Below the pieces are notes generated by a model, which was not told the origin of the DNA, searched no databases, and saw only the letters and a program-made list of their open reading frames with translations. Positions 47,778 through 60,900 of a stretch of DNA of 64,000 nucleotides are shown here, one piece after another. The position numbers and the translations under genes were made by a program. Source of the stretch: Peptococcaceae bacterium UBA6116 (lineage in GTDB: Bacteria > Bacillota > Desulfitobacteriia > Desulfitobacteriales > Syntrophobotulaceae); NCBI GenBank assembly GCA_002423425.1, contig DIWC01000051.1, positions 1-64,000 of the forward strand. The letters are read 5' to 3'. How positions within the stretch are numbered: the first letter of the stretch is position 1; every line of letters starts with the position of its first letter.

Positions 47778-48399
47778 TGCTTAGCACCTCCTCCGTCTTA
47801 ACAACAGCTGATTTGCTGAAGACAACAACATCATATTTCAAAAGATCAACAATATTCAAACTGTCTGCTCTGGCCGTCAGAACCCCTTCAATGTTACGAG
47901 CCGAGAGAAATACATTCTGATCCTTCCCGTCCATAACTACCAAAGTTTTTTTATTGATCTTTAAATTATCGAGAAGCTTGACCATATCTTTGGTCTTAGG
48001 TTGATCAAAACTTAGCTTTTCAATAACTATTAAGCTGTTTTCTTTAACCTTGCTGGAAAGTGCTGAACAAAGAGCTAATCTCTTTACTTTCCTCGGTAAT
48101 TTTTTGCTATAGTCCCTCGGTTTCGGGCCAAAGACTATGCCGCCGCCTCTCCAGAGAGGAGAACGAATCGTCCCTGCTCTTGCCCGCCCAGTCCCTTTTT
48201 GTTTCCAGGGCTTGCGTCCGCCGCCCCTGACTTCGCTGCGTCCCAATGACGAAGAAGTACCCACACGAGCATTTGCCAACTGAGCAACTACGGCTGAGTG
48301 CATAACATGAACATTTGGTTCAATCCCAAAAATTTGTTCGTTTAATTCTATTTCTCCCACCGGAGCACCTTGCATATCGACTACCTGTACCTTAGGCAT
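47770..48399 (-). CDS. rplD: 50S ribosomal protein L4
   Basis: 209 residues. The central loop [23 protein letters not shown] reaches the exit tunnel and is wild type; the C-terminus contacts domain I of 23S rRNA. In E. coli L4 represses the S10 operon. ATG at 48399 behind AAAGGAGG; overlaps rplW by eight bases. Confidence 0.97.
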   Translation of the reverse strand: MPKVQVVDMQGAPVGEIELNEQIFGIEPNVHVMHSAVVAQLANARVGTSSSLGRSEVRGGGRKPWKQKGTGRARAGTIRSPLWRGGGIVFGPKPRDYSKKLPRKVKRLALCSALSSKVKENSLIVIEKLSFDQPKTKDMVKLLDNLKINKKTLVVMDGKDQNVFLSARNIEGVLTARADSLNIVDLLKYDVVVFSKSAVVKTEEVLSNA

Positions 48400-48423
48400 T
48401 GCGTATCCTCCTTTCCTCTCGGA

Positions 48424-49053
48424 TTATTGAGCTTTTACCGCTTGATTAATTATCAGCAGACTTTTTTTGGCACCAGGTACACATCCTCTAATAAGGATAA
48501 TGTTTCTATCCGAATCAACCCTGACAACATCCAGGTTTTGAACAGTTACCCTTTCTCCACCCTTACGTCCGGGTAAATTTCTTCCTTTGAAGACACGCGC
48601 AGGTCCTTTAGCGCCCATGGAACCTGTACGATGATGATACTTGGACCCATGACCCATAGGCCCGCGTCGTGAGCCATGTCGTTTATGCATACCGGTGAAA
48701 CCTTTACCTTTGGAAGTCCCTACGACATCCACTTTATCCCCAACCGCAAAGATATCCGCTTTGATTTCCTGTCCAATTTCGTAAGCATCAACTTCTATTG
48801 TTTTGAACTCTCTAACATAGCGCAGAGCTTTAATTCCTGCCTTTTTAAAGTGTCCCAGCTTAGGTTTTGTAACAAGGCTTTCCCTGATCTCATCAAAACC
48901 CACCTGAATTGCGTTATAACCGTCCGAAGCTTCAGTCTTCTTCTGCAGAACAATACATGGTCCGGCTTGAACGACTGTTACAGGAACCACTTTTCCATCT
49001 TCTGCAAAGATTTGGGTCATACCGACTTTTCTTCCCAGAATTCCTCTAGACAC
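48424..49053 (-). CDS. rplC: 50S ribosomal protein L3
   Basis: 209 residues starting [15 protein letters not shown], with [17 protein letters not shown] in the peptidyl-transferase-proximal loop. An in-frame extension to 49101 exists, but AGGAGGTGGCGTC places the GTG at 49053 as the start, matching the family. Confidence 0.95.
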   Translation of the reverse strand: MSRGILGRKVGMTQIFAEDGKVVPVTVVQAGPCIVLQKKTEASDGYNAIQVGFDEIRESLVTKPKLGHFKKAGIKALRYVREFKTIEVDAYEIGQEIKADIFAVGDKVDVVGTSKGKGFTGMHKRHGSRRGPMGHGSKYHHRTGSMGAKGPARVFKGRNLPGRKGGERVTVQNLDVVRVDSDRNIILIRGCVPGAKKSLLIINQAVKAQ

Positions 49054-49237
49054 GACGCCACCTCCTATACACTTTGAAGTGCGCCGGCTATGCCGGAGCA
49101 CGAGAGTGTCTAATATTATTATATTTCCATGGGGCTATTCTCTGCCTGAAACTCAGGAGATGTACACACCTCCGGGTGTTTCGCATTGCAAACATAAATA
49201 TTTTACCACATTAATACTTGAAACGCCAGCTTTTATC
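49054..49237 (-). promoter_or_regulatory. Long rpsJ-rplC spacer with three hairpins
   Basis: 184 bases where related operons usually have a few dozen. Stems: GTGC-CCGGC/GCCGG-GCAC (49079-49101), CCTGA/TCAGG (49145-49157), ACACC/GGTGT (49166-49179). No U-run directly follows any of them on the minus strand. It could be an attenuation or autoregulatory site (for example L3/L4), or a processing site. Confidence 0.45.
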
Positions 49238-49543
49238 TTAGAGTTTTATTTCTATATCTACTCCTGACGGCAGATCCAATCTCATTAAGGCATCAACGGT
49301 CTTAGCTGTCGGATCAATAATATCAATCAGCCTTTTGTGTGTCCTCATTTCAAACTGCTCACGAGAATCTTTATTAACGTGAGGAGACCGTAAAATCGTG
49401 TAGATGCTTTTTTCTGTTGGCAGAGGAATAGGCCCGCTGACGCTGGCTCCAGTCCTTTTGGCTGTTTCGACAATTTTTTCTGCCGATTGATCCAGAATCT
49501 TATGGTCATAAGCTTTAAGCCTAATTCTGATTTTTTGATTCAT
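49238..49543 (-). CDS. rpsJ: 30S ribosomal protein S10 (NusE)
   Basis: 101 residues: [31 protein letters not shown] and [32 protein letters not shown]. It is also the NusE antitermination factor. ATG 49543 behind AGGAGGTAAG. First gene of the S10 operon, probably cotranscribed from the str promoter. Confidence 0.97.
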   Translation of the reverse strand: MNQKIRIRLKAYDHKILDQSAEKIVETAKRTGASVSGPIPLPTEKSIYTILRSPHVNKDSREQFEMRTHKRLIDIIDPTAKTVDALMRLDLPSGVDIEIKL

Positions 49544-49695
49544 TGTTTCTTACCTCCTAAATTATGTCTGTTTAACAGACCCTGCGCACAAAAATTACCT
49601 GTAGTCAGGCGGAGTCACCATGTCTGCAGCAACCTTTTGTGCTAAGTTGTTTGGGAAGCCGCATGAAACAGCTTCCCGAAAACATTTTGCTATAA
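49544..49695 (-). other. tuf-rpsJ spacer with two hairpins
   Basis: GGGAAGC/GCTTCCC with an 11-base loop (49653-49677) and GTCTGTT/AACAGAC (49566-49580). No T-run follows either, so full termination is unlikely; a processing or partial-attenuation role between the str and S10 sections is possible. Confidence 0.5.
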
Positions 49696-50898
49696 CTACT
49701 CAATAACTTTGGCAACGACACCTGCGCCAACTGTACGTCCACCTTCGCGGATTGCGAAACGTAAGCCTTCTTCCATAGCAATGGACGTAATAAGCTCACA
49801 CTCGATTGTAATTCTATCTCCGGGCATAATCATTTCTACCCCTTCAGGAAGTTTGATCACGCCTGTAACATCGGTTGTGCGAAAATAAAACTGAGGACGA
49901 TAGTTATTGAAGAATGGAGTATGGCGACCGCCTTCTTCTTTACTTAAAACATAGATTTCACCGGTAAATTTGGTATGCGGTTTGATACTTCCGGTTTTAG
50001 CCAAAACTTGTCCACGCTCAATATCTTTGCGCTCAACACCACGCAATAAAGCGCCAATGTTGTCACCTGCTTGAGCCTGATCTAAAAGTTTACGGAACAT
50101 TTCAACACCGGTACATACAGTTTTACGAGGCTTCTCAGTCATGCCAACGATTTCAATCTCGTCTCCGACTTTAAGCACACCACGCTCGACACGGCCCGTA
50201 GCAACAGTACCACGACCGGTAATGGTGAAAACGTCCTCAACAGGCATAAGAAACGGTTTGTCGATTGCGCGCTCGGGTTGAGGAATATAGCTGTCTACAG
50301 CATCCATAAGATTCCAAATTCCGCCGCACCATTGGCATTCTCTTTTTCCGCAGCCACACTCTAAAGCTTTTAGGCCAGAGCCTGGAATAACAGGAATTTC
50401 ATCCCCCGGGAATTCATATTCGCTTAACAGTTCGCGAACTTCCATTTCAACCAGTTCCAGAAGCTCTGGATCATCTACCATATCAACTTTATTAAGCCAG
50501 ACAACGATGTAGGGTACACCTACCTGACGGGCAAGCAGGATATGCTCACGAGTCTGAGGCATTGGACCGTCAGCAGCAGAAACGACCACGATAGCACCGT
50601 CCATCTGGGCAGCACCGGTAATCATGTTTTTAACATAGTCGGCATGTCCGGGGCAGTCAACGTGCGCATAATGGCGGGTCGCTGTTTCATACTCAACGTG
50701 GGCTGTGGAAATCGTGATTCCGCGCGCTTTCTCTTCAGGCGCCTTGTCAATTTGGTCAAATGCTGTAGCAACAGCTCCGCCTACTTTTGATAATACATAA
50801 GTAATTGCGGCTGTCGTGGTGGTTTTACCATGGTCAACGTGGCCAATAGTACCTACGTTAACGTGTGGTTTAGTACGCTCATACTTTTGTTTACCCAT
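49696..50898 (-). CDS. tuf: Translation elongation factor Tu
   Basis: 400 residues. GTPase motifs [22 protein letters not shown] and SGLKAL are all present. Near 180-195 the segment [13 protein letters not shown] is inserted, which I recall from clostridial/Peptococcaceae EF-Tu and which may bind metal. Domains 2 and 3 follow to [16 protein letters not shown]. It delivers aminoacyl-tRNA to the A site. ATG 50898 behind AAGGAGTG; follows fusA. Confidence 0.97.
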   Translation of the reverse strand: MGKQKYERTKPHVNVGTIGHVDHGKTTTTAAITYVLSKVGGAVATAFDQIDKAPEEKARGITISTAHVEYETATRHYAHVDCPGHADYVKNMITGAAQMDGAIVVVSAADGPMPQTREHILLARQVGVPYIVVWLNKVDMVDDPELLELVEMEVRELLSEYEFPGDEIPVIPGSGLKALECGCGKRECQWCGGIWNLMDAVDSYIPQPERAIDKPFLMPVEDVFTITGRGTVATGRVERGVLKVGDEIEIVGMTEKPRKTVCTGVEMFRKLLDQAQAGDNIGALLRGVERKDIERGQVLAKTGSIKPHTKFTGEIYVLSKEEGGRHTPFFNNYRPQFYFRTTDVTGVIKLPEGVEMIMPGDRITIECELITSIAMEEGLRFAIREGGRTVGAGVVAKVIE

Positions 50899-50940
50899 TA
50901 AATTTCACTCCTTAAATAAATTCAAGATGTTTTTTAAAAA

Positions 50941-53019
50941 TTAAGCCCCCTGCCTTTTGGCGATGATGCCTTCGGCAATATTTTTGGGCACTTCTTCATA
51001 GTGATCAAACTGCATAACATAGACTCCGCGGCCCTGAGTTCGGGAACGAACTTCTGTCGCATACCCAAACATATCAGACAAGGGCACGAATCCACGAATA
51101 ATTTGGGCTCCGGAACGAGCTTCCATCCCCTCAATTCGTCCTCGGCGCGAATTGAGATCGCCGATGACATCCCCCATATATTCTTCAGGAACTGTAATTT
51201 CTACTTTCATCACCGGTTCCAGAATGACGGGGTTGGCTTTGGAGGCCGCGGCCTTAAATGCCATGGACCCCGCAATTTTAAAGGCCATCTCGGAAGAGTC
51301 AACATCATGAAAAGAACCGTCATAAACTGTAGCTTTTAGATCAAGCACCGGATAGCCTGCAAGAATACCATTTTGCAAAGCCTCCTGGATACCTGCCTGA
51401 ATGGGGGAAATATATTCTTTAGGAATAGTTCCACCCACAATTTTACTTGCAAATACAAAACCTGACCCTGGTTCCAAAGGTTCGAACTCAACCCAGCAAT
51501 GACCGTATTGACCCCGTCCGCCAGACTGACGTATAAACTTTCCTTCAGCCTTAACTGCTTTACGAATAGTCTCTTTATAGGCGACTTGCGGACGTCCTAC
51601 ATTACAATCGACTTTGAATTCTCTTTGCAATCTGTCAACAATAATTTCCAGATGGAGTTCACCCATCCCTGAAATAATGGTTTGACCAGTTTCTTCGTCT
51701 GTATGCATTTTAAAGGTCGGATCCTCTTCAGCTAGTTTAGCGAGAGACATCCCGAGTTTGTCCTGATCGGCCTTGGTTTTAGGTTCAATTGCAATGTGAA
51801 TAACAGGTTCTGGAAATACCATTGATTCCAAGACGATCCTGACCTTTTCATCGCACAAGGTATCCCCTGTGCTGACATCTTTAATGCCGACTGCGGCAGC
51901 GATATCACCAGCCCGGACTTCATCAACATCTTCCCTATGATTGGCATGCATACGCAAAATTCTGCCAATTCTCTCTTTTTTCCCTTTAGTGGAATTAAAG
52001 ATATAGGAGCCTGAAGTTAGTTTACCGGAATATACCCTAAAGAATGTCAGTTTGCCAACATATGGGTCAGACATGATTTTAAAAGCTAGAGCCGAGAATG
52101 GAGCTTCATCATCGGGAAGTCTGGTCTCTTCTTCATTGGTTTCCGGATTGATTCCAAGAATAGCCGGCACTTCAAGAGGCGAAGGCATATAGTCCACAAC
52201 GGAATCAAGCAAAGGTTGAACACCTTTGTTCTTAAAGGATGATCCGCATAGCACCGGGATAAACTTCAAGCCAATCGTTCCTCTACGGATCGCACTTTTA
52301 ATTTCCTGTTCAGAGATCTCCTCGGCTTCAAGATACTTCATCATCAGTTCATCATCGACTTCTGCAACTGCTTCCAGAAGCTTCAACCGGTATTCCTGAG
52401 CCAGAGAAAGCATATCTTCAGGAACCTCTCCAGTATCACTGGCTGTTCCCAAGTCATCCGTATAGATCGTTGCTCTCATTGTTATTAAGTCTACTATTCC
52501 GCAAAATTTCTCTTCTGTACCAATTGGAAGTTGAATGGGAACGGGATTGGCGCCTAAACGCTCAGTAATCATGGAGATACCACGAAAAAAGTCCGCCCCT
52601 ACTCTGTCCATCTTATTGATATAAGCAATACGCGGAACACCGTATTTATCGGCCTGTCGCCACACTGTCTCTGATTGGGGCTCAACCCCTCCCACAGAAC
52701 AGAACACCGCAACAGCACCATCTAAAACACGCAGGGAACGTTCCACCTCGACAGTGAAATCAACGTGCCCTGGTGTGTCAATGATGTTAATATTATGACC
52801 TTTCCACTGGCAGGTCGTCGCCGCAGAAGTAATCGTGATTCCACGTTCCTGCTCTTGGACCATCCAATCCATGGTAGCTGCGCCATCATGTACTTCACCG
52901 ATTTTATGGACCCTACCGGTATAAAATAAGATGCGCTCTGTTGTAGTTGTCTTACCGGCATCAATGTGAGCCATAATACCGATATTTCTCGTTTTCTCCA
53001 AAGGAACTTGCCTTGCCAC
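50941..53019 (-). CDS. fusA: Translation elongation factor G
   Basis: 692 residues: [15 protein letters not shown] (P-loop), [22 protein letters not shown], then domains II-V ending [19 protein letters not shown]. It drives translocation and ribosome recycling. GTG start at 53019 with AGAAAGG upstream. Between rpsG and tuf as in other str operons. Confidence 0.97.
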   Translation of the reverse strand: MARQVPLEKTRNIGIMAHIDAGKTTTTERILFYTGRVHKIGEVHDGAATMDWMVQEQERGITITSAATTCQWKGHNINIIDTPGHVDFTVEVERSLRVLDGAVAVFCSVGGVEPQSETVWRQADKYGVPRIAYINKMDRVGADFFRGISMITERLGANPVPIQLPIGTEEKFCGIVDLITMRATIYTDDLGTASDTGEVPEDMLSLAQEYRLKLLEAVAEVDDELMMKYLEAEEISEQEIKSAIRRGTIGLKFIPVLCGSSFKNKGVQPLLDSVVDYMPSPLEVPAILGINPETNEEETRLPDDEAPFSALAFKIMSDPYVGKLTFFRVYSGKLTSGSYIFNSTKGKKERIGRILRMHANHREDVDEVRAGDIAAAVGIKDVSTGDTLCDEKVRIVLESMVFPEPVIHIAIEPKTKADQDKLGMSLAKLAEEDPTFKMHTDEETGQTIISGMGELHLEIIVDRLQREFKVDCNVGRPQVAYKETIRKAVKAEGKFIRQSGGRGQYGHCWVEFEPLEPGSGFVFASKIVGGTIPKEYISPIQAGIQEALQNGILAGYPVLDLKATVYDGSFHDVDSSEMAFKIAGSMAFKAAASKANPVILEPVMKVEITVPEEYMGDVIGDLNSRRGRIEGMEARSGAQIIRGFVPLSDMFGYATEVRSRTQGRGVYVMQFDHYEEVPKNIAEGIIAKRQGA

Positions 53020-53085
53020 TTATTATCAGCCTTTCTCTCCAGAAAAATAAACCCCTAAAGTTAAACCCGGCAGTAATTCTGATGA

Positions 53086-53577
<492 letters not shown>

Positions 53578-53607
53578 TTATTGAACCAAAATAATTATTA
53601 TTATTTC

Positions 53608-54030
53608 TTATTTTTTCTTTTTAGGAACCTTTGTTCCATACTTAGAACGGGCCTGCATTCTACTTTGGACACCGGTTGTATCCAAAGCTCCACGTACAAC
53701 GTGGTAACGGACACCCGGAAGATCCTTAATACGGCCTCCGCGAACAAGCACTACCGAGTGCTCTTGGAGATTATGACCGATTCCAGGAATGTAAGTAGTT
53801 ATTTCAATGCCATTGGTAAGACGGACACGGGCTACTTTCCTCAAAGCAGAATTTGGTTTCTTTGGAGTTGTTGTATAAACCCTCGTGCATACTCCTCTTT
53901 TTTGCGGAGAACCGCCTGAAGGAAAATCTCTACGTTTAAGCGCATTATATCCCCACTGCAATGCAGGAGCAGTTGATTTTTGAATAACCTTTTCTCTTCC
54001 CTTGCGAATAAGTTGGTGAATAGTCGGCAT
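53608..54030 (-). CDS. rpsL: 30S ribosomal protein S12
   Basis: 140 residues, the longer Gram-positive form with ~14 extra residues ([13 protein letters not shown]) before [11 protein letters not shown]. The decoding loops [11 protein letters not shown] and [11 protein letters not shown] carry lysines where streptomycin-sensitive strains have them. ATG at 54030 behind AAAGGAGG. Confidence 0.97.
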   Translation of the reverse strand: MPTIHQLIRKGREKVIQKSTAPALQWGYNALKRRDFPSGGSPQKRGVCTRVYTTTPKKPNSALRKVARVRLTNGIEITTYIPGIGHNLQEHSVVLVRGGRIKDLPGVRYHVVRGALDTTGVQSRMQARSKYGTKVPKKKK

Positions 54031-54084
54031 AGCTGCACCTCCTTTCCATTAACAATATATGAGAAAATCACTCTTGAACAAAAC

Positions 54085-54336
54085 TTAGAATTCCAACACA
54101 GCTACTACAGCAGCACCGACTTTAATGCCACAGGCTTTACCCAGTTCTACCATACTTGTTACTTCCTGTATCTCGATCTGTCTGGATCTGCACATTTCCA
54201 TTATTGGTTTTAAAAGTCGGCTATCGGCATCCTGAGCACAATAAACACTTCTGACTTCACCCTTTTCCAAGGCTCGGCCAGTTTGTTTCAAACCTACCAC
54301 GATCCGTGGCGCTTTTTTTAAAGATTCATCAAGCAT
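54085..54336 (-). CDS. L7Ae/L30e/S12e family RNA-binding protein (YbxF-like)
   Basis: 83 residues: IVVGLKQTGRALEKGEVRSVYCAQDAD and SMVELGKACGIKVGAAVVAVL match the kink-turn-binding family. Bacillus YbxF, at the same place before rpsL, binds k-turns and associates with ribosomes. First gene downstream of the str promoter; ATG 54336 behind GGAGGAGGAAAG. Confidence 0.92.
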   Translation of the reverse strand: MLDESLKKAPRIVVGLKQTGRALEKGEVRSVYCAQDADSRLLKPIMEMCRSRQIEIQEVTSMVELGKACGIKVGAAVVAVLEF

Positions 54337-54379
54337 TTAATAATGCTTTCCTCCTCCGTTCTAAAAATCAGACTATATC

Positions 54380-54408
54380 ATTTTAGCAGTAGCCTTTTTT
54401 TATGTCAA
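54380..54408 (-). promoter_or_regulatory. str operon promoter
   Basis: Consensus TTGACA (54408-54403), 17-base spacer, TAAAAT (54385-54380), about 37 bases from the L7Ae-type start to the predicted transcription start. It probably drives the whole str-S10-spc-alpha run. Confidence 0.88.
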
Positions 54409-54440
54409 GCATAGTCTAAGCTGTATAGCTTAGACTATGC
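54409..54440. repeat. 14-bp perfect palindrome touching the str -35 box
   Basis: GCATAGTCTAAGCT / AGCTTAGACTATGC with a 4-base loop, ending at the base next to TTGACA and lying 47 bases past the rpoC stop. As RNA it is a strong hairpin but lacks a U-run; as DNA it looks like an operator. It may end rpoBC transcription, regulate the str promoter, or both. Confidence 0.65.
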
Positions 54441-54487
54441 GCCATAACGAAACTGTGAAACTGAAGTACTATGGTTTGGAGGCGCCA

Positions 54488-57400
54488 CTAGGGTTTTGAA
54501 ACCTCAGGAACATTATCTGCCACTTTAAGCGTACGATACCTCGACATTCCTGTTCCAGCCGGGATGAGTTTACCAATAATAACATTTTCCTTTAAGCCGA
54601 TTAGCGGATCGATCTTGCCTTTGATAGCTGCCTCAGTTAGCACCCTGGTGGTTTCCTGGAACGATGCAGCCGAGAGGAAAGAATCTGTAGCCAGCGAAGC
54701 TTTCGTGATTCCGAGAAGAGTCGGGCGGGAAACAGCAGGTTCTCCACCTGCTTGTTGAACAGCTGCGTTTTCTTCTTCAAATTCGAAGATGTCTATCAAT
54801 CCACCCGGCAGAAGATTAGTATCCCCTGCTTCCTCAATTTTGACCTTTCTCAGCATTTGCCTGACCATAACTTCAATATGCTTATCGTTAATATCCACGC
54901 CTTGCAGGCGATAAACCCGCTGAACCTCACCAAGAAGGTAAACCTGGACTCCGGTGACACCCTTTACCTTTAAGGTATCATGCGGATTAACGCTGCCTCC
55001 AGTCAACTCGTCACCGGGAGAAATAACCTGCCCCTCTTTTACCCTGAGGCGCGATCCGTACGGAATAGAATAAGCTTCACGTTCAGCGTTTTCTCCAATT
55101 ACTTCGACTTCTCTGCGTCCTTTGATTTCCCTAATGGTGACTGTTCCGCCAATTTCCGAGATAATAGCCTGCCCTTTAGGCTTGCGCGCTTCAAATAGTT
55201 CTTCAACCCTCGGCAGGCCTTGCGTAATGTCATCTCCTGCCACGCCGCCGGTATGGAAGGTACGCATTGTTAACTGAGTCCCGGGCTCACCGATTGATTG
55301 AGCTGCAATAATCCCTACTGCCTCCCCAGTTTCAACCAGACGCCCGGTAGCAAGGTTGCGGCCATAACACTTTTTACATACACCGTATCGGGTTTTACAA
55401 GTCAACACGGATCTTATTTCCACTTTATCATAAACATCGGCAATCTCTTTTGCACGTTCTTCGCTAATTTCCCCATCAGGTGAGGCCAGAAGCTCGCCGG
55501 TTTCAGGATGGTGGATCTCTTTAGCAACAAAACGTCCAACCAAGCGTTCTTCCAGTTTCTCAATCATTTCGCTGCCTTCTTTAATATCTTCCACAAAGAT
55601 CCCGTTTTCTGCTTTGCAATCGTCTTCCCGGACAATTACGTCCTGGGAAACATCAACCAACCTGCGGGTAAGATATCCCGAGTCTGCTGTTCTGAGGGCA
55701 GTATCGGCTAAACCTTTGCGTGCCCCGTGAGAGGAAATAAAGTATTCCAGAACGGTTAAGCCTTCTCGGAAGTTTGCTTTAATCGGCAGTTCAATTGTTC
55801 TACCGGACGGGTCAGCCATCAGCCCCCGCATTCCGGCTAATTGGCGGAGCTGCTGAATGTTACCGCGTGCTCCCGAATTAGCCATCATATATACCGGGTT
55901 GAATTTCTCAAGTGATTCCATCAGGGCTTTAGTAACTAAATCATTGGCTTTGGTCCAGATGTCTATGACCAACGCCTTGCGTTCTTCATCTGTAATTAGT
56001 CCACGCCGGTACTGCAGTTCAGTCTTGGTTACATTCAGATCCGCTTCAGCAAGAATACTTTTCTTTGCCTCCGGGACTTGAATATCACCGATACCTACAG
56101 TGACACCTGCTTGGGTAGAATATCTGAAACCAAGATTTTTTATCCCATCAAGAAGCTTGGAAGTTTTGTCGTAACCACACAGACGGTAAGTCTTAGCAAC
56201 AATCTTATCAAGGATTTTTTTAGTCACCATTTCGTTAATAAAACCAACTTCTTCAGGAATTACCGTGTTGAAGATCAGTCTGCCGGCTGTGGTTTCAAGT
56301 AACTTTCCATCTTTTCTTACCTTAATTACAGCTTGAAGGTCAATCGCCTTCAATTCATAGGCTAAGGTTGTCTCATCGATATCTTTAAATATCTTGCCTT
56401 CCCCTTTGGCCTCTGGTTTCTCCATCGTCAGATAGTAACACCCAAGCACCATATCTTTCGTCGGGGAGGCAACCGGGCGGCCGTCTTTAGGATTCAGAAT
56501 GTTATGAGAAGACAGCATTAACAAACGTGCTTCCGCCTGAGCTTCAGCCGAAAGGGGAACGTGCACCGCCATCTGGTCACCGTCAAAGTCCGCATTGTAA
56601 GCTGTACAGACCAAGGGATGGATCTGCAGGGCCTTACCCTCGACTAAAATAGGTTCGAAAGCCTGAATACCGAGCCGGTGAAGCGTCGGAGCCCGGTTCA
56701 AAAGAACCGGATGTTCGGAGATGACCTGCTCTAACACATCCCAAACTTCCGGACGTACCCTTTCCACCATTCTTTTAGCACTCTTGATATTGTGAGCATA
56801 CCCTTCGTTAACTAAGTTTTTCATTACAAAAGGCTTAAACAATTCGAGTGCCATTTCTTTAGGAAGGCCACACTGAGATAGTTTAAGAGTCGGACCAACT
56901 ACGATAACGGAACGGCCGGAATAATCTACCCTTTTTCCAAGCAGGTTCTGGCGGAACCTTCCTTGTTTACCTTTAAGCATATCACTCAAGGATTTAAGAG
57001 GTCTGTTTCCAGGCCCGGTAACCGGACGTCCACGGCGTCCATTATCAATTAAAGCATCAACAGCCTCCTGGAGCATCCTCTTTTCATTACGGACAATGAT
57101 GTCAGGCGCCCCGAGATCCAATAGTTTTTTCAACCGGTTATTTCTGTTGATTACTCGGCGGTAAAGATCATTTAAATCCGAAGTAGCAAATCTGCCGCCG
57201 TCCAGCTGAACCATAGGACGCAGTTCAGGCGGAATAACCGGTACGGAATCAAGAATCATCCACTGCGGATTATTCCCGGATTTTTTAAAAGCTTCAACCA
57301 CTTCAAGCCGTCTTATCGCTCTAATCTTACGCTGTCCGGAAACCTCCTTGAGCTCAATCCGAAGTTCGTCATTGAGCTTATCAAGATCTATTTCCTTGAG

Positions 57401-57934
57401 AAGTTCCTTAATGGCTTCGGCACCCATCTCAGCTCTAAAAGCGTTGCCGTACTTTTCCCTGGCTTCACGGTACTCGGTCTCTGTCAAGAGCTGCTTTTTC
57501 ATTAGCGAAGTATCTTTGGGATCAATCACAATATATGCTACAAAGTAAAGAACTTTCTCCAAAGAACGCGGGGACATATCAAGCAAAAGTCCCATCCTGC
57601 TTGGAATCCCCTTAAAATACCAGATATGGGAAACAGGCGCCGCCAGTTCAATATGGCCCATTCTTTCTCTGCGGACTTTTGACCTTGTTACTTCTACTCC
57701 GCAACGGTCACAGACGATTCCTTTATAACGGACTCTCTTATATTTTCCGCAATGACACTCCCAGTCACGGGTAGGTCCAAATATTTTTTCACAGAACAGA
57801 CCCTCTCTCTCAGGCTTCAAAGTGCGATAGTTGATGGTTTCAGGTTTTTTTACCTCTCCAAACGACCATTTTCTAATCATTTCCGGAGAAGCCAAACCGA
57901 TTCGCATTCTTTCAAAATTATTTACATCAGGCAC
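54488..57934 (-). CDS. rpoC: RNA polymerase subunit beta'
   Basis: 1148 residues. N-terminal zinc site [23 protein letters not shown] read as C...C...C...C, the catalytic [15 protein letters not shown] near 450, the bridge/trigger region ([35 protein letters not shown]), and the second zinc site [11 protein letters not shown] near 880. The length is ordinary for Firmicutes without lineage insertions. GTG start behind AAAGGAGAG. It follows rpoB by 38 bases. Confidence 0.97.
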   Translation of the reverse strand: MPDVNNFERMRIGLASPEMIRKWSFGEVKKPETINYRTLKPEREGLFCEKIFGPTRDWECHCGKYKRVRYKGIVCDRCGVEVTRSKVRRERMGHIELAAPVSHIWYFKGIPSRMGLLLDMSPRSLEKVLYFVAYIVIDPKDTSLMKKQLLTETEYREAREKYGNAFRAEMGAEAIKELLKEIDLDKLNDELRIELKEVSGQRKIRAIRRLEVVEAFKKSGNNPQWMILDSVPVIPPELRPMVQLDGGRFATSDLNDLYRRVINRNNRLKKLLDLGAPDIIVRNEKRMLQEAVDALIDNGRRGRPVTGPGNRPLKSLSDMLKGKQGRFRQNLLGKRVDYSGRSVIVVGPTLKLSQCGLPKEMALELFKPFVMKNLVNEGYAHNIKSAKRMVERVRPEVWDVLEQVISEHPVLLNRAPTLHRLGIQAFEPILVEGKALQIHPLVCTAYNADFDGDQMAVHVPLSAEAQAEARLLMLSSHNILNPKDGRPVASPTKDMVLGCYYLTMEKPEAKGEGKIFKDIDETTLAYELKAIDLQAVIKVRKDGKLLETTAGRLIFNTVIPEEVGFINEMVTKKILDKIVAKTYRLCGYDKTSKLLDGIKNLGFRYSTQAGVTVGIGDIQVPEAKKSILAEADLNVTKTELQYRRGLITDEERKALVIDIWTKANDLVTKALMESLEKFNPVYMMANSGARGNIQQLRQLAGMRGLMADPSGRTIELPIKANFREGLTVLEYFISSHGARKGLADTALRTADSGYLTRRLVDVSQDVIVREDDCKAENGIFVEDIKEGSEMIEKLEERLVGRFVAKEIHHPETGELLASPDGEISEERAKEIADVYDKVEIRSVLTCKTRYGVCKKCYGRNLATGRLVETGEAVGIIAAQSIGEPGTQLTMRTFHTGGVAGDDITQGLPRVEELFEARKPKGQAIISEIGGTVTIREIKGRREVEVIGENAEREAYSIPYGSRLRVKEGQVISPGDELTGGSVNPHDTLKVKGVTGVQVYLLGEVQRVYRLQGVDINDKHIEVMVRQMLRKVKIEEAGDTNLLPGGLIDIFEFEEENAAVQQAGGEPAVSRPTLLGITKASLATDSFLSAASFQETTRVLTEAAIKGKIDPLIGLKENVIIGKLIPAGTGMSRYRTLKVADNVPEVSKP

Positions 57935-57972
57935 GGTATTCTCTCCTTTCGCCCGTCAACTTTTTACACTAA

Positions 57973-60900
57973 TTATCTTTTATAACTGTCGAGACCGTCA
58001 TAGCCTTCTTCCTCAACAATGTCGAGGGAAAGATCTTCGGCAAGATCTTCGGCAAGATCATCATCCAAATCATCAATGTCATCGGCCAAACTTTCCGAAA
58101 GGTCTGTCACAAGTTCTTCAACCAGATCTTCTTCCAAAACATCAAGCGCTGAAAAGCTTTCATTTACCCCGGTAGCTTCCTCATCAAGAAATTCTTCATC
58201 CTCATCATAAGCTATATTGACTTCTTCACCTGGTACATCAATTACTGATAATTGGTCATCCATGCCGATTTCGTGTGCAACTTCGGTAACATCTTCATCC
58301 AAATCCTTAATCTCGACCATCTGGTCTTCCTCAGAAAGCACCTGAACATCAAGCCCGAGACTTTGCAATTCCTTAATTAGGACTTTAAATGATTCCGGAA
58401 CCCCGGGTTCAGGAATATTCTCGCCTTTGACAATAGCTTCATAGGTTTTTACCCTGCCCACAACGTCATCGGATTTTACCGTAAGGATTTCCTGTAAAGT
58501 ATATGATGCGCCGTAGGCTTCGAGAGCCCACACTTCCATCTCCCCAAAACGTTGTCCTCCAAATTGGGCTTTTCCGCCCAAAGGCTGCTGGGTCACTAAA
58601 GAATATGGGCCGGTAGAACGCGCATGGATCTTATCATCAACCAGGTGGTGAAGTTTAAGCATATACATATAGCCAACTGTGATCTCATTATCAAATGGTT
58701 CACCGGTACGGCCGTCATAGAGAACCGACTTACCGCTTTTAGGTAATCCGGCTTTTTTTAATGTTTCAAAAATATCATCTTCCCTGGCACCGTCGAAAAC
58801 CGGCGTAGCGATATACAAACCTAACGCCTTGGCTGCCCAGCCAAGGTGAGTCTCCAGAACCTGACCGATGTTCATACGGGAAGGTACCCCTAACGGATTA
58901 AGTACAATCTCGATTGGAGTCCCATCAGGCATGAAAGGCATATCCTCCTGTCTCATAATTCTGGATATAACCCCTTTGTTTCCATGTCTGCCTGCCATTT
59001 TGTCTCCTACTGAAATTTTGCGTTTTTGGGCAATATAGACGCGAACAAGCTGGTTCACTCCGGGTGCTAATTCATCACCGTTTTCCCTTTTAAATACTTT
59101 GACATCAACTACTTTTCCAGCCTCACCATGAGGGACCCTCAATGAAGTATCTCTAACCTCTCTCGCCTTTTCACCGAAGATAGCTCTTAGTAAGCGTTCT
59201 TCAGCAGTAAGCTCGGTCTCGCCTTTCGGAGTTACTTTTCCAACTAGGATATCTCCAGGCCGAACTTCGGCCCCAATCCTGATAATTCCACGTTCATCAA
59301 GATCCTTGAGTACATCTTCCCCAACGTTTGGAATATCCCTGGTGATTTCCTCGGGACCAAGTTTGGTGTCGCGGGCATCAGCTTCATATTCTTCAATATG
59401 AATTGAAGTGAAGTAGTCCTCTTTGACGAGTTTTTCGCTTATTAGAATAGCATCCTCGTAGTTATATCCCTCCCAAGGCATAAACGCTACTAGGACATTG
59501 CGTCCCAACGCAAGTTCGCCGTTATCGGTGGAAGGCCCATCGGCAATTACCTGTCCCTTATCAATGCGTTGTCCCTTCATAACGATAGGACGTTGATTAA
59601 TACAGGTTCCCTGGTTGCTCCGCATATATTTAAGCATTTTATAATTCGAGGTTGTTTTATCGTCATTCTGCATAATAATATCGTCGGAAGTGACTCTCAA
59701 AACAGTTCCCGTTTTTTTGGCAACCAAGCAAACGCCGGAATCTACTGCAGCTTTGTATTCCATACCCGTACCAATATAGGGGGCATCGGTCTTTAGTAAA
59801 GGTACGGCCTGACGCTGCATATTGGAACCCATTAGAGCCCGGTTGGCATCGTCATGCTCCAAGAACGGGATTAAAGCTGTAGCTATGGAAACCATTTGTT
59901 TCGGAGAAACGTCCATATACTGTAAGCTATCAGGCGGAACCAATACAAAATTTTCCCCATGCCTTGATTCTATTTTATCACTTAAAAATTGACCGTCCTC
60001 ACTGACAGCAGCATTAGCTTGAGCAATAATATATTCTTCTTCCTCATCAGCAGTAAGATAATGGATTTCATCCGAAAGCCTGCCGTTATGAACCTTGCGG
60101 TAAGGGACTTCAATAAATCCATATTCATTAATCCGTCCATAGGTGCTCAGAGAACCGATTAGACCGATATTCGGACCTTCAGGAGTCTCGATAGGACACA
60201 TCCTGCCGTAGTGGGAATGATGAACATCACGGACTTCGAATCCTGCTCTCTCTCTGCTTAAACCCCCTGGACCCAAAGCGCTTAGACGTCTCTTATGCGT
60301 AAGTTCAGCTAACGGATTAGTTTGATCCATAAACTGAGATAATTGGCTGCTGCCAAAAAATTCCTTGATAGCGGCGACAACAGGACGGATGTTAATCAGT
60401 ACCTGAGGAGTAATCCCCTCAATATCCTGAATTGTCATCCTTTCTCTGACCACTCTTTCCATACGGGAAAGACCAATTCTAAACTGGTTTTGGAGCAGCT
60501 CACCCACAGAACGCAGGCGCCTATTTCCCAAATGGTCTATGTCATCAGCATTGCCTTCGCCTTCAATTATATTTAGTAAACGAGATATCGAAGCGATAAT
60601 ATCTTCAGTCGTTAGATTTCTTACTGTAGTTGGAATATCTAAATCTAATTTTTTATTCAGCTTATACCTTCCGACTTTAGCTAAGTCATAACGTCTCGAA
60701 TCAAAAAACAACGATTCCAGCAGCGATCGTGCACTTTCCACCGTAGGCGGTTCTCCCGGACGAAGACGTTTATAAATTTCGACTAAAGCTTCTTCCGTAG
60801 ACTCGGTATTATCTCTTTCAAGCGTGATTCGAATATACTCGTTATCTGCAAAAGCTTCCATGATCCGCCCGTTGGTTGAATACCCAAGGGCTCTAACTAA

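Noticed and set aside
49605..49799. 64-residue frame over the end of tuf
   Set aside because: Shifted frame of EF-Tu coding sequence and its spacer hairpin.
53608..54030. S12 insertion as a foreign element
   Set aside because: The ~14 extra residues before SPQKRG are normal for Gram-positive S12.
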